The position numbers were made by a program, and so were the translations under genes. 64,000 nt of DNA from positions 1 through 64,000 of the forward strand of contig CAZSYL010000012.1 in the NCBI GenBank assembly GCA_964610745.1, in the 5' to 3' direction. Positions 16,186 through 23,627 of the stretch are shown piece by piece. Every line of letters begins with the position of its first letter. The first letter of the stretch is position 1. The notes under the pieces were generated by a model. The model was given only the letters and a program-made list of their open reading frames with translations, had not been told where the DNA came from and made no database searches. This stretch comes from SHLQ01 sp964610745 (GTDB lineage: Bacteria > Actinomycetota > Acidimicrobiia > Acidimicrobiales > SHLQ01).

Positions 16186-16995
16186 CTAGACAAACAAGCG
16201 CTCGGCCGCGCGTGTCCCGGCCTCGCGAAAGAAGTCTCGGTCGCGCCTGTTCGCGTGTTCATCCTCGCTCGGCATGATCACGATGGCGTCTCGGCCAGCG
16301 GTCTTCCATGGTCGCAACTCTTCGATCAATTGCGAGCGATGGAACTTGCTGACCAGGCTTCCGCCCGATGCAGGAATCATCGGCGAGATCACCACGACCA
16401 GCGGACATTGTTCAGGATCGAGCAGGTCGACGTTGTTCGCGGAGTGGACCGCTCCGTCGATGTGCTTGCGTCCCGCGATCTCGATCGGTCCGTTCTTGAA
16501 CGGAATCGCCGCCGAGGCGCGGATCATCGAAGCAGCATCATTGAGGTTGTCTGCGAGGTTGTACTCATGGCGGGTGCCCCAGGTGTGTTCGACGGCAACC
16601 ACGCTCGCTCCCGGATGGTACGGCGGTTCCGGCACGTCATAGAGCGCTTGGTCACGTTCCGATGGAGCGAGCAAGGCCACCGCTCGACCGCCCAGCAACC
16701 GGAGCTCGCGGACGAGGCGTGTTCCGGCCGTCGCCGAGAACTCCTCAAGGTTTCCCAGCGAGGCCAGAGACTTCGCGACTTTTGAATGCTCATCGTCGCG
16801 TATATCCGTTTCGGACAGTGGCTTGGTTCGAGCGGCCACAAAGGCTCCAGCGGATGTACCGACGATACGTTTCGCCGAGCCGGGTAACCACCCGGTTCGG
16901 TCGACGATCACATCTAGCGCAGCATCGATAAAGGGGCCGCCGGTTGGCCCTCCCGCGCCCACAGCCAGACCAATGTCCTGCAATTGCTCGTCCAC
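16186..16995 (-). CDS. Patatin-like phospholipase, 269 aa
   Basis: A Ser-Asp dyad acyl hydrolase. The oxyanion loop is GAGGPTGGPFIDAAL near residue 13, the nucleophile elbow is GTSAGAFVA near residue 46, and the dyad Asp is in HIDGAVHS. Patatins hydrolyse phospholipids or other acyl esters. No signal peptide is present, so it acts in the cytoplasm or at the inner membrane face. A GTG start is used. It faces away from a DnaA-box-like cluster. Confidence 0.88.
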   Translation of the reverse strand: MDEQLQDIGLAVGAGGPTGGPFIDAALDVIVDRTGWLPGSAKRIVGTSAGAFVAARTKPLSETDIRDDEHSKVAKSLASLGNLEEFSATAGTRLVRELRLLGGRAVALLAPSERDQALYDVPEPPYHPGASVVAVEHTWGTRHEYNLADNLNDAASMIRASAAIPFKNGPIEIAGRKHIDGAVHSANNVDLLDPEQCPLVVVISPMIPASGGSLVSKFHRSQLIEELRPWKTAGRDAIVIMPSEDEHANRRDRDFFREAGTRAAERLFV

Positions 16996-17041
16996 TGTTT
17001 CTTTCTAGCGCCCGATTGGCTCACGACCGCTGATGGAGGGG

Positions 17042-17124
17042 TCATCCACAACATCGCGGTGATCATTCACAGGAAAATCAACACACTTTGGGCGAAATCC
17101 ACAACGTCATCCACTTGTTCCACA
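17042..17124 (+). promoter_or_regulatory. Cluster of five DnaA-box-like sequences
   Basis: Within 83 bp, in one orientation, are TCATCCACA (17042-17050), TCATTCACA (17063-17071), AAATCCACA (17095-17103), TCATCCACT (17107-17115) and TGTTCCACA (17116-17124). Against TTATNCACA, two match at 8 of 9 positions and three at 7 of 9. The region is locally richer in A and T than its surroundings. It lies upstream of a 62-aa gene. No dnaA or dnaN is nearby, so it is not obviously oriC. Confidence 0.45.
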
Positions 17125-17194
17125 CAAGCCTCAGTCGGCACACTGTCATCACGAACAACACAAACAACAGGCTCTTTCCACGAAGGGAACCACC

Positions 17195-17383
17195 ATGGCT
17201 GCATTTTCAATCGAACTGGCGAACCAACGAGTTGAAGAAGTATCTGGTGTCGACGCGTACCAGCAGGAGGGTCCGCTCACCACGTTCTTTGCCGTGGAGA
17301 GCCAACGGTTGGTTATCGATTCGTGGTCGACACGCGTCGCGTCATTTCGGACCTCGGACATTGTGACGGTACGTCGCACATAA
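17195..17383 (+). CDS. Small conserved-looking protein, 62 aa, unknown function
   Basis: A compact ordered protein beginning MAAFSIELANQRVEEVSG and containing QQEGPLTTFFAVESQ, then SWSTRVASFRTSDIV. AAGGGA lies 6 nt before the ATG, a better ribosome-binding site than most genes in this window have. No domain is recognised. The strand-like pattern suggests a small beta-rich protein. It lies downstream of the DnaA-box-like cluster and 70 bp before YqgE. Confidence 0.65.
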   Translation: MAAFSIELANQRVEEVSGVDAYQQEGPLTTFFAVESQRLVIDSWSTRVASFRTSDIVTVRRT

Positions 17384-17453
17384 AGAAGTGCTTTGACCGC
17401 GCGCCGAAATCGCGCCGGAAGTTCGCGGCGCCCAATACGACGAAGCGAAAATC

Positions 17454-18011
17454 ATGTGGCAAGACTGGGGCATGCTCGGTTCTGGAATGCTTCTCGTCGC
17501 TACCCCAGGTATGCACGATCTGACATTTGATCGCACCGTCATTTTTCTCCTCGAACACGACGAGTCCAGCTCGATGGGTTTAGTTCTGAACCGCCCGAGC
17601 GAAATGTTGGTCAGCGATGCCATTCCCCAGCTAGGGACGCTCGCTCGCCCCGAACGCCTCTATCTCGGTGGGCCCGTAGATCAGGAAACAGCTCTTGTTT
17701 TAGCCGAGCCGGTCGATCCTGCTGCCCCCGACATGTACTTCATGCATCAGGGCATTGGCCTGCTCGACCTGGGAGTCGACCAGAGCCTGACCGCACAGCT
17801 GGAGCGAGCGCGTGCATTCAGCGGATACGCCGGCTGGGGGCCTCGCCAACTCGAAGCTGAGTTGCGTAGTGGCGCCTGGATTCTGGCCCATTGCGAACCA
17901 TCTGATCTATGGGATCACGACCATCAACGGCTTTGGGCGCGGGTCATGGCCCGTCAAGGAAACATGGGCCCGTTCCTCAAGGCCTACCCCGGACAGCCCT
18001 GGCTGAATTAG
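17454..18011 (+). CDS. yqgE: YqgE/AlgH (UPF0301) family protein, 185 aa
   Basis: The family signature is clear: GSGMLLVATPGMHDLTFDR at the start, then VIFLLEHDESSSMGLVLNR, LYLGGPVDQETALVL and FSGYAGWGPRQLEAEL. The family is widespread and its molecular role is not settled (AlgH was linked to alginate regulation in Pseudomonas). Length is normal. The last codons (encoding QPWLN and the stop) form the first copy of a 20-bp tandem repeat that continues past the gene into an assembly gap. Confidence 0.9.
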   Translation: MWQDWGMLGSGMLLVATPGMHDLTFDRTVIFLLEHDESSSMGLVLNRPSEMLVSDAIPQLGTLARPERLYLGGPVDQETALVLAEPVDPAAPDMYFMHQGIGLLDLGVDQSLTAQLERARAFSGYAGWGPRQLEAELRSGAWILAHCEPSDLWDHDHQRLWARVMARQGNMGPFLKAYPGQPWLN

Positions 18012-18167
18012 CACAGCCCTGGCTGAATNNNNNNNNNNNNNNNNNNNNNNNNNNNNNNNNNNNNNNNNNNNNNNNNNNNNNNNNNNNNNNNNNNNNNNNN
18101 NNNNNNNNNNNNNNNNNNNNNNNNNNNNAGCACAGCCCTGGCTGAATGAGCACAGCCCTGACTAGCT
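17993..18167. repeat. 20-bp palindromic tandem repeat between yqgE and the IPNS-like gene
   Basis: The unit is AGCACAGCCCTGGCTGAAT plus one base, with a CAGCC-CT-GGCTG hairpin at its centre. One partial copy forms the 3' end of yqgE (17993-18008), one full copy precedes the gap (18010-18028), one follows it (18129-18147) and a diverged copy runs into the stop codon of the convergent dioxygenase gene (18148-18167). The true copy number is hidden by the gap. Confidence 0.85.
18029..18128. other. Assembly gap of 100 N inside the tandem repeat
   Basis: Exactly 100 N with the same 20-bp repeat unit on both sides, so the array probably broke the assembly. Confidence 0.99.
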
Positions 18168-19133
18168 GAGCAGATTGATTTCCCAGAGAACCTTTTCGAG
18201 GGCACTCGCTGCACTGACACTCGAATAGGCAAGCGGATGCTCGTTGGTCACACAACTCGGCACGGGGTTCAAAATGGTCCACGGCGTGGGATGGCAGAAC
18301 TGCACGACGCTCAGACGCTCGCCAGGATCATCGGGGTCTCCGACCACTCTGTGACGCCCCGGCAGAATGACCCCGTTCGTTAACCGCTCGAGCATAAGTC
18401 CGGTGTTGATCACCATATGTCCCGCCGGTGGGATTGCATCGACCCAGCCCTCGGGAACGGCGACCTGGAGGCCCTTCTTCGTGGCTCGCGGAAGGGCGGT
18501 AATGAGATTGATGTCGTCGTGGGCACCTGCCCATACATGTTCGGCGCTCGGCGCCTGGTCCATTGGCGGGTAGCGAATTGCACGGGTCAATGTCGGTCCG
18601 TCGGTAAGCATCTCCTCAAAGAAGTCTTCCCGGCAACCAATACCCAGGGCAATGATGCGGAGGAATCTTCGCTGAACATCAGCGACCCGCTCGTGAAATT
18701 CGAGCAAGAGTGAGCCAATCCCAGGGACCGTCTCCTCCGGAAGAACAGGATCGTGGTAGTGCCCGTGCCGTAGCGGATGATTCTCCGGCAACGGAGCACG
18801 CCAGTTGAGCATTTCCTTCCAGTCAGCAACATCGGATGACGCCGCGGTCTCAACGAGCAGCCCGGTGTAGCCGGTTTGTCCATGGCTCTCGGGCCGGCGG
18901 TACTTCGTTTTCTCTTCGAGCTCGGATGAAAAGAACTGCCCGAGCATGCCGTACGCCTCGTCGAGGAAGCTCTCGCCAAGGTCGTGGGCGGTATAGACAA
19001 ACCCGCTTTGAAGGCTCCGCATGACCCCATCTACAACGGCTGCGCGCTGGCGCTCATCACCGGTCTCAAAGGCCAGCAGGTCAACGTCGAGGATGGCGTT
19101 CGCAGTCGTGTCTGCGTCGGTGGTCTCGGTCAT
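18162..19133 (-). CDS. Isopenicillin N synthase-family 2-oxoglutarate/Fe(II) dioxygenase, 323 aa
   Basis: The N-terminal part matches DIOX_N-type oxygenases (FVYTAHDLGESFLDEAYG, then SSELEEKTKYRR and GYTGL). The catalytic core has the iron ligands HxD in AGAHDDINLITALP and the distal His in ILPGRHRVV, followed by the Arg-x-Ser 2-oxoglutarate site in GERLSVVQF. Start is the ATG at 19133; the in-frame extension beyond it overlaps the divergent gene. Substrate unknown; plant-type hydroxylases and ethylene-forming enzymes share the fold. Its stop codon is in the last copy of the 20-bp repeat. Confidence 0.87.
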   Translation of the reverse strand: MTETTDADTTANAILDVDLLAFETGDERQRAAVVDGVMRSLQSGFVYTAHDLGESFLDEAYGMLGQFFSSELEEKTKYRRPESHGQTGYTGLLVETAASSDVADWKEMLNWRAPLPENHPLRHGHYHDPVLPEETVPGIGSLLLEFHERVADVQRRFLRIIALGIGCREDFFEEMLTDGPTLTRAIRYPPMDQAPSAEHVWAGAHDDINLITALPRATKKGLQVAVPEGWVDAIPPAGHMVINTGLMLERLTNGVILPGRHRVVGDPDDPGERLSVVQFCHPTPWTILNPVPSCVTNEHPLAYSSVSAASALEKVLWEINLLS

Positions 19134-19141
19134 GGAAACAA

Positions 19142-19163
19142 ACGATACCCCGGTGTCTAGACT
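19142..19163. promoter_or_regulatory. Divergent promoter pair: IPNS-like gene and reductase-like gene
   Basis: TATCGT on the minus strand (19142-19147) ends 8 nt before the ATG at 19133. TAGACT on the plus strand (19158-19163) ends 6 nt before the ATG at 19170. Only 36 bp separate the two genes. Confidence 0.5.
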
Positions 19164-19169
19164 CTGCCC

Positions 19170-20414
19170 ATGGACACGGGCATCGACCGCCAGTACGACA
19201 TCGTTGTATTTGGCGCTACTAGTTTTGTCGGGCGTATTTTGTGCGCATACCTCAAGGAGCGCCATGGCAGCTCCGGAGATCGGAGTTCCGATGGCGTGTC
19301 CTGGGCAATCGCTGGACGTAACCGCCAGAAGCTCGACGCGCTCGCCGCCGACCTCGACCTGGCCGTCGATGTGATCGTTGCCGATGCTGCCGACATCGAT
19401 GCCCTTGCCTCGCTCGCTCGATCCACCCGCGTCGTCATCTCGACCGTCGGTCCGTACTCGCTGTACGGCTCCGAGCTTGTCGAGGCAGCAGCGATTGCCG
19501 GCACCGACTACTGCGACCTGACCGGTGAGCCGCACTGGATGCAGCAGATGATCGACGCCCACGAGAAGACCGCCACAAGCACCGGTGCCCGAATCGTCCA
19601 CGCCTGCGGTTTCGATTCGATCCCGTCGGACCTTGGCGTCTGGTACACCCAGCAACAGGCCCAGGAGATTCTCGGTGAGCATTGCAACCAGATCTCCATG
19701 CGGGTCAAAGCAATCAAGGGTGGTGCGAGCGGCGGAACGATAGCGTCCATGCTCACCACCATCGAGCAGGCCAAGGCCGACCCCGAGATCAGACGCACGC
19801 TTACAAATCCGTATGCGCTCGCGCCGATCGGCATGCGCGCCGGTGTTCGACAGAACAATGTCAACGTGCCGATGCGCGATGAGGCATCAAAGCGTTGGGT
19901 GGCACCCTTCATAATGGCGTCGGTCAATACCCGCGTGGTGCACAGAAGCCACGCGTTGATGGGTCGCCCATGGGGAGCCGACTTCCTCTACGACGAAGCT
20001 GTGTTGGCAGGCCATGGTATCGGTGGCGCCCTCCGCGCCGGAGGAACCTCGATCGGCCTCGGAGGAGCCTTGGCGGCACTGAGCGTCGCTCCGGTTCGAG
20101 GACTCCTCGCCGACAAGGTTCTGCCGAAACCGGGCGAAGGCCCATCACCTGAACAACAAGCCGCTGGCTTCTTTGATCTGCGCTTCTACGGTACGACCAG
20201 CTCCGGTGCGGACATCATCACCAAAGTCACGGGCGACCGTGACCCCGGGTATGGCTCGACGGCCAAGATGCTGGGCGAGACAGCGTATTGTCTCCTGCAA
20301 CGAGATCCTGCAGACACGCCGGGCGGCTTTTGGACTCCGTCGACGGCGCTCGGCCAACCGCTGGTCGATCAGCTCGAGGCATTCGCCGGCCTCACCTTTT
20401 CTCTCGTCGGCTAA
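19170..20414 (+). CDS. Saccharopine dehydrogenase-like / trans-acting enoyl reductase family protein, 414 aa
   Basis: An N-terminal NAD(P)-binding Rossmann fold (YDIVVFGATSFVGRIL, then AIAGRNRQKL) is followed by the family segments VVISTVGPYSLYGSELVEA and DYCDLTGEPHWMQQMID, and HACGFDSIPSDLGVW. In mycobacteria this family includes the trans-acting enoyl reductase Rv2953, which works with polyketide synthases on phthiocerol and phenolphthiocerol lipids. No PKS is in the window, so its substrate here is unknown. It is divergent from the IPNS-like dioxygenase. Confidence 0.85.
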   Translation: MDTGIDRQYDIVVFGATSFVGRILCAYLKERHGSSGDRSSDGVSWAIAGRNRQKLDALAADLDLAVDVIVADAADIDALASLARSTRVVISTVGPYSLYGSELVEAAAIAGTDYCDLTGEPHWMQQMIDAHEKTATSTGARIVHACGFDSIPSDLGVWYTQQQAQEILGEHCNQISMRVKAIKGGASGGTIASMLTTIEQAKADPEIRRTLTNPYALAPIGMRAGVRQNNVNVPMRDEASKRWVAPFIMASVNTRVVHRSHALMGRPWGADFLYDEAVLAGHGIGGALRAGGTSIGLGGALAALSVAPVRGLLADKVLPKPGEGPSPEQQAAGFFDLRFYGTTSSGADIITKVTGDRDPGYGSTAKMLGETAYCLLQRDPADTPGGFWTPSTALGQPLVDQLEAFAGLTFSLVG

Positions 20415-20428
20415 ACCCGCTTCGACGT

Positions 20429-20458
20429 CGAACACACGTTCGCAGAGCGTGCTATGGT
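20429..20458 (+). promoter_or_regulatory. LexA-type SOS box and -10 hexamer of the AlkB-like gene
   Basis: CGAACACACGTTCG at 20429-20442 matches the actinobacterial SOS box CGAAC-R-N-R-Y-GTTYG at every position. TATGGT at 20453-20458 ends 6 nt before the ATG at 20465. The box covers the place where a -35 element would be, as expected for a LexA-repressed promoter. Confidence 0.7.
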
Positions 20459-20464
20459 GAAGTC

Positions 20465-21121
20465 ATGAGTGCGCTTCCCCTGACTCTTTTCGGCTACGGC
20501 GAACCCCGCGTCGCCTCCAATTTCTCGATTCGACGCACCATTCTCGATCCTTGCTGCTGGATCGACCACGCGACCGGCTTCCTCGAAGGTGCAGATCAGC
20601 TCTTGATCGATCTCGAGACCAAGATGGACTGGTTTCGCGGCAAACGTTTGATGTACGGGCAGTACCATGATGAGCCGCGGCGAACTGGAACTGAACCGAA
20701 GGCTGGCAAGACGCTGCCCACGGTTATCGAAACAATCCGTACTGCGCTGTCCACCCACTACGACCAGCCGTTCATGGGCCTGCACTGCAACCACTACGAA
20801 ACGGGCGAGGACAGTGTCGCGTGGCACGCCGACCGCATTGGACGCACGGAGATCGACCCGCTGGTCGCCATAGTGAGCCTGGGAGGCCCGAGAACCTTCC
20901 GGATGCGCCCGCAAAGCGGTGGGCCTAGTCATGGCGTCCGTCTAGGGTCCGGCGATCTGCTCGTCATGGGTGGGGCCACACAGCATCACTGGGAACACGC
21001 GGTGCCAAAGACGGCACACGCTGCTCCTCGAATGAGTGTGACGATGCGAGCGTGTCGACGAAGCTCTACGCAGCGGCCTCGGTGGCAACCTCAGGACGAA
21101 CTGCAGGGAGCCCTGCGTTAA
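20465..21121 (+). CDS. AlkB-like 2-oxoglutarate/Fe(II) dioxygenase, 218 aa
   Basis: AlkB proteins remove methyl groups from alkylated bases in DNA or RNA. The nucleotide-recognition lid region has KRLMYGQYHDEPRR, the iron ligands are HxD in VAWHADRIGR and His in WEHAVPKT, and the 2-oxoglutarate site is the double Arg in PRMSVTMRAC. The order matches ALKBH2/3-type short AlkBs. The last 18 codons overlap the 3' end of the convergent YihY gene by 56 bp. The SOS-type box 22 bp upstream supports a DNA repair role. The start at 20465 is supported by the -10 spacing. Confidence 0.88.
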   Translation: MSALPLTLFGYGEPRVASNFSIRRTILDPCCWIDHATGFLEGADQLLIDLETKMDWFRGKRLMYGQYHDEPRRTGTEPKAGKTLPTVIETIRTALSTHYDQPFMGLHCNHYETGEDSVAWHADRIGRTEIDPLVAIVSLGGPRTFRMRPQSGGPSHGVRLGSGDLLVMGGATQHHWEHAVPKTAHAAPRMSVTMRACRRSSTQRPRWQPQDELQGALR

Positions 21122-22001
21122 CACGGGCATCGAACACTCTCTTGCGGCGCAGGTGCGCATCAACCTCTGCACCGATGAAAACGCCGAGCGCCATGTATTG
21201 CAACCACAGCAGCACCACGATGATCGTGGCGAGGGTCCCATAGGTTTCGCCGAAGCTTCCAAAGTTCGCCGAGAACCAACCAAATAGCGCCGAAATCACG
21301 AGCAACAGGACCGCAGCGGCAGCGCCGCCCGCCGTGATGATCGGATTCCGCCCGCCGGGGACGAGTTCATTCGTCCGGTTCGAATCGGGAGCTGGCCCGA
21401 ATCGAAACAGCGTCGACATCCCTGCGATCAATACGAGCAGAAGCACGGGAAATCGGCCGATGTTGATAAGAGCACTGACGCCATCGCTGTCGACGAGGCT
21501 GCTGACCAGAGCAGGCACGACAGACATGGCGAACACCGTGGCGGCTAGCAGCACGATCGCCCCGAGCATCAGAGCAACAGCGGTTAGCTTCTTGACGACG
21601 AACGAACGCGATTCTGTCCGGCCGAAAACGAGGTTGAGACCTTCCATAAAGTGCCCGAGCGCTCCCGAAGCGCTCCACACGGCTGCAGCGACACCAATGA
21701 CCGCGGCGACACCAGCAGCACCGTCATCGTCAATGATGTTCTCAAGCTGAGCGAGGAGGAAGTTCTTCGTCTCCTCTGGAGCAGCTTCGAGTGCAGATGT
21801 CGCCTCATCGATCAGGATCTGAGGATCTGCGACCAACGACGTGATCGCGACGGTCGCGGCCAACGCCGGGATGATCGCGATGAAGGCGAACAACGCAACA
21901 CCTGCAGCGATGATGTTGAGGCGATGTTCCTTCTTCTTTGCAAGAACGTCCTTCACCATGCTCGGCGGTGCGGTGGGATCTACAACCTTCGATTTCGCCA
22001 T
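21066..22001 (-). CDS. YihY/BrkB-family inner membrane protein, 311 aa
   Basis: A multi-pass membrane protein with about six helices (for example IIAAGVALFAFIAIIPALA at the N-terminus and VLLLVISALFGWF near the C-terminus). The family signatures GVAAVIGVAAAVWSASGAL and FGETYGTLATIIVVLLWL are present. YihY proteins were once annotated as RNase BN, but that activity belongs to another protein; their role is unknown. AGGTGA lies about 6 nt before the ATG at 22001. It overlaps the convergent AlkB-like gene by 56 bp. Confidence 0.88.
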   Translation of the reverse strand: MAKSKVVDPTAPPSMVKDVLAKKKEHRLNIIAAGVALFAFIAIIPALAATVAITSLVADPQILIDEATSALEAAPEETKNFLLAQLENIIDDDGAAGVAAVIGVAAAVWSASGALGHFMEGLNLVFGRTESRSFVVKKLTAVALMLGAIVLLAATVFAMSVVPALVSSLVDSDGVSALINIGRFPVLLLVLIAGMSTLFRFGPAPDSNRTNELVPGGRNPIITAGGAAAAVLLLVISALFGWFSANFGSFGETYGTLATIIVVLLWLQYMALGVFIGAEVDAHLRRKRVFDARVNAGLPAVRPEVATEAAA

Positions 22002-22031
22002 GATTTCACCTAACTTTCGCGTGAGTCCGGC

Positions 22032-22037
22032 TACCGT
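22032..22037 (+). promoter_or_regulatory. -10 hexamer TACCGT for the 5'-nucleotidase-like gene
   Basis: TACCGT ends 8 nt before the ATG at 22046, with no Shine-Dalgarno sequence. Confidence 0.4.
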
Positions 22038-22045
22038 CTCCCGCA

Positions 22046-22702
22046 ATGGAGCCTTTTGTATTCGGAGTTGACCTCGATGGAGTCTGCGGCGACTATACGC
22101 CAGCGTTCAGGACGGTGGCAGCACGGGAACTTGGAGTTCGCGAAGACGACCTACCCCTCGAGCGGTCGTGGGACTTTCGCGAGTGGGACCTCGAGCGAGC
22201 GGGCGGTTTCGAGCGCCTCCACGCCCTTGCCGTTTCCGAAGATCGTATCTTCGCAACCATGCCGGCGATCGAAGGGGTCACCGATGCACTCTGGCGCCTG
22301 TCCGATGCCGGCATTCACATCCGCGTCATCACGCACCGGTTGTATGTGAACTGGGGTCACGCATCCGCGGTCGCAGATACCGTTGGATGGCTCGACGAGC
22401 ACCGAATCCCATATCGAGATATCTGTTTCCTCGGTAACAAGCCCGACGTCGGAGCCGACGCATACATCGACGATGGGCCGCACAACATCGTGCAGCTACG
22501 CGCGGCCGGATTCAACGCGATCACCTTTGATCAGCCATACAACCGAGATCTTGACGGGCCGCGTGTCAAAAACTGGGTCGAACTCGAGGATCTGATTATG
22601 ACCATGGCCGCGGATCGACTGGGGGCAATGCAACCGCAGCTCCCGGGAGTGGATGCCGGATCCGATCGAATCGATCGTCACCGCTCAGGCGATGACGCCT
22701 AG
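22046..22702 (+). CDS. 5'-nucleotidase (5'(3')-deoxyribonucleotidase-like) HAD protein, 218 aa
   Basis: A HAD-fold phosphatase beginning FVFGVDLDGVCGDYTPAF, where the DxD motif is the nucleophile site. An inserted helical cap follows (WDFREWDLERAGGFERLH). VITHRLYVNWG is motif II and DAYIDDGPHNIVQL is motif IV. This arrangement resembles the NT5C family, which dephosphorylates nucleoside monophosphates. The C-terminal 25 residues are hydrophilic and probably disordered. The stop overlaps the end of the convergent nucleotidyltransferase gene by 4 bp. Confidence 0.8.
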   Translation: MEPFVFGVDLDGVCGDYTPAFRTVAARELGVREDDLPLERSWDFREWDLERAGGFERLHALAVSEDRIFATMPAIEGVTDALWRLSDAGIHIRVITHRLYVNWGHASAVADTVGWLDEHRIPYRDICFLGNKPDVGADAYIDDGPHNIVQLRAAGFNAITFDQPYNRDLDGPRVKNWVELEDLIMTMAADRLGAMQPQLPGVDAGSDRIDRHRSGDDA

Positions 22703-23529
22703 CGGTGCGCGAGCTTCGCTCGGGCCGGGTCCAGGTCGTTTGGGTTGGTGACACCAATCCACTCCTCGCCTGACACGGGTACCTTCACCGACAGTTCCCC
22801 CTCGGAGCGAAGACGGTCGACGACGTCCGGCAACAGGTACTCGGTCTTCGCCTCACTACCGAACTCGGCGTAGAACTCGTCCCACTGGCTTTCCAGATGC
22901 CCAAAGAGGGAGTTCGGAAAGGCAAACATGTTCATCGAGACCATGGCGTCGTCTGCGAGTTCACCCAATGGGTCCTCGGAACGAATGACACCGTCGGAGG
23001 CGCGGGCAATGCCATGAGTTTCGGTGATCGAGTCGAGCGTGCCGTCACTCACCGCACAGACGCCGCGGGACACTGCACCCTCGGTCGGCAGCGTCTTCGC
23101 GAGCTGGAATGCCACCAAGGCTGCAGTCTTGTCATCGGCACCGTCGAGAGCGTCGGCGGCGAGCTCAAACGATGACTGACCGTAGTAGTCGTCTGCGTTG
23201 ACGACGATAAACGACCCACTCACCGAGTCCGCGGTGCTCAGGACAGCATGAGCCGTGCCCCATGGCTTATCGCGCTGAGGACCGAACTCATCTTGGCGCA
23301 CGAAGGCGAAGCCATCGAGTGAACCGTACTGACGCTCGAGGTGGGCCTTGACGTCGGCTTCGATATCGGTCCGGATGATCAGCACTACCTGATTGCACCC
23401 AGCAGCGCGTCCGTCCTTAATAGCGAAATCAAGAAACGCCTCGCCATTCGGGCCGACTTCAACGAGCTGCTTGGTGCCACCGAACCGACTTCCCAGCCCG
23501 GCAGCCATGATCACAAGAGAAAGATCCAT
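22699..23529 (-). CDS. Nucleotidyltransferase (sugar-phosphate NTP transferase-like), 276 aa
   Basis: The N-terminal LVIMAAGLGSRFGGTKQLVEV is the nucleotide-binding loop of nucleotidyltransferases such as glucose-1-phosphate thymidylyl- or uridylyltransferases. KPWGTAHAVLSTADSV and FIVVNADDYYGQSSF carry the substrate-binding and metal-binding Asp positions. It is shorter than GalU-type enzymes. The start at ATG 23529 is used because the 18-residue upstream extension lacks family similarity. Exact sugar or alcohol substrate unknown. Confidence 0.85.
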   Translation of the reverse strand: MDLSLVIMAAGLGSRFGGTKQLVEVGPNGEAFLDFAIKDGRAAGCNQVVLIIRTDIEADVKAHLERQYGSLDGFAFVRQDEFGPQRDKPWGTAHAVLSTADSVSGSFIVVNADDYYGQSSFELAADALDGADDKTAALVAFQLAKTLPTEGAVSRGVCAVSDGTLDSITETHGIARASDGVIRSEDPLGELADDAMVSMNMFAFPNSLFGHLESQWDEFYAEFGSEAKTEYLLPDVVDRLRSEGELSVKVPVSGEEWIGVTNPNDLDPARAKLAHR

Positions 23530-23613
23530 ACCCCATTCAATACTCTGCGAAGCTCTGCGAGACGCGTCATTCGGTCGAATCATCGTTCGCCGTGTTCTAT
23601 TGGTCGGGACAGA

Positions 23614-23619
23614 TACGGT
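23614..23619 (+). promoter_or_regulatory. -10 hexamer TACGGT for the Cof-type HAD gene
   Basis: TACGGT ends 8 nt before the ATG at 23628, with no Shine-Dalgarno sequence. Confidence 0.4.
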
Positions 23620-23627
23620 TGAGCACC

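Noticed and set aside
17042..17124. Chromosome origin (oriC)
   Set aside because: No dnaA, dnaN, rpmH or gidB is nearby and the boxes match only partly. A DnaA-bound regulatory site is kept as a finding instead.
18162..19682. A 506-residue frame for the IPNS-like protein
   Set aside because: The first 180 residues are antisense to the divergent reductase gene; the protein family starts near the ATG at 19133.
20288..20464. Upstream in-frame extension of the AlkB-like gene
   Set aside because: It overlaps the preceding reductase gene and the LexA-type box; the ATG at 20465 has a -10 at 6 nt.
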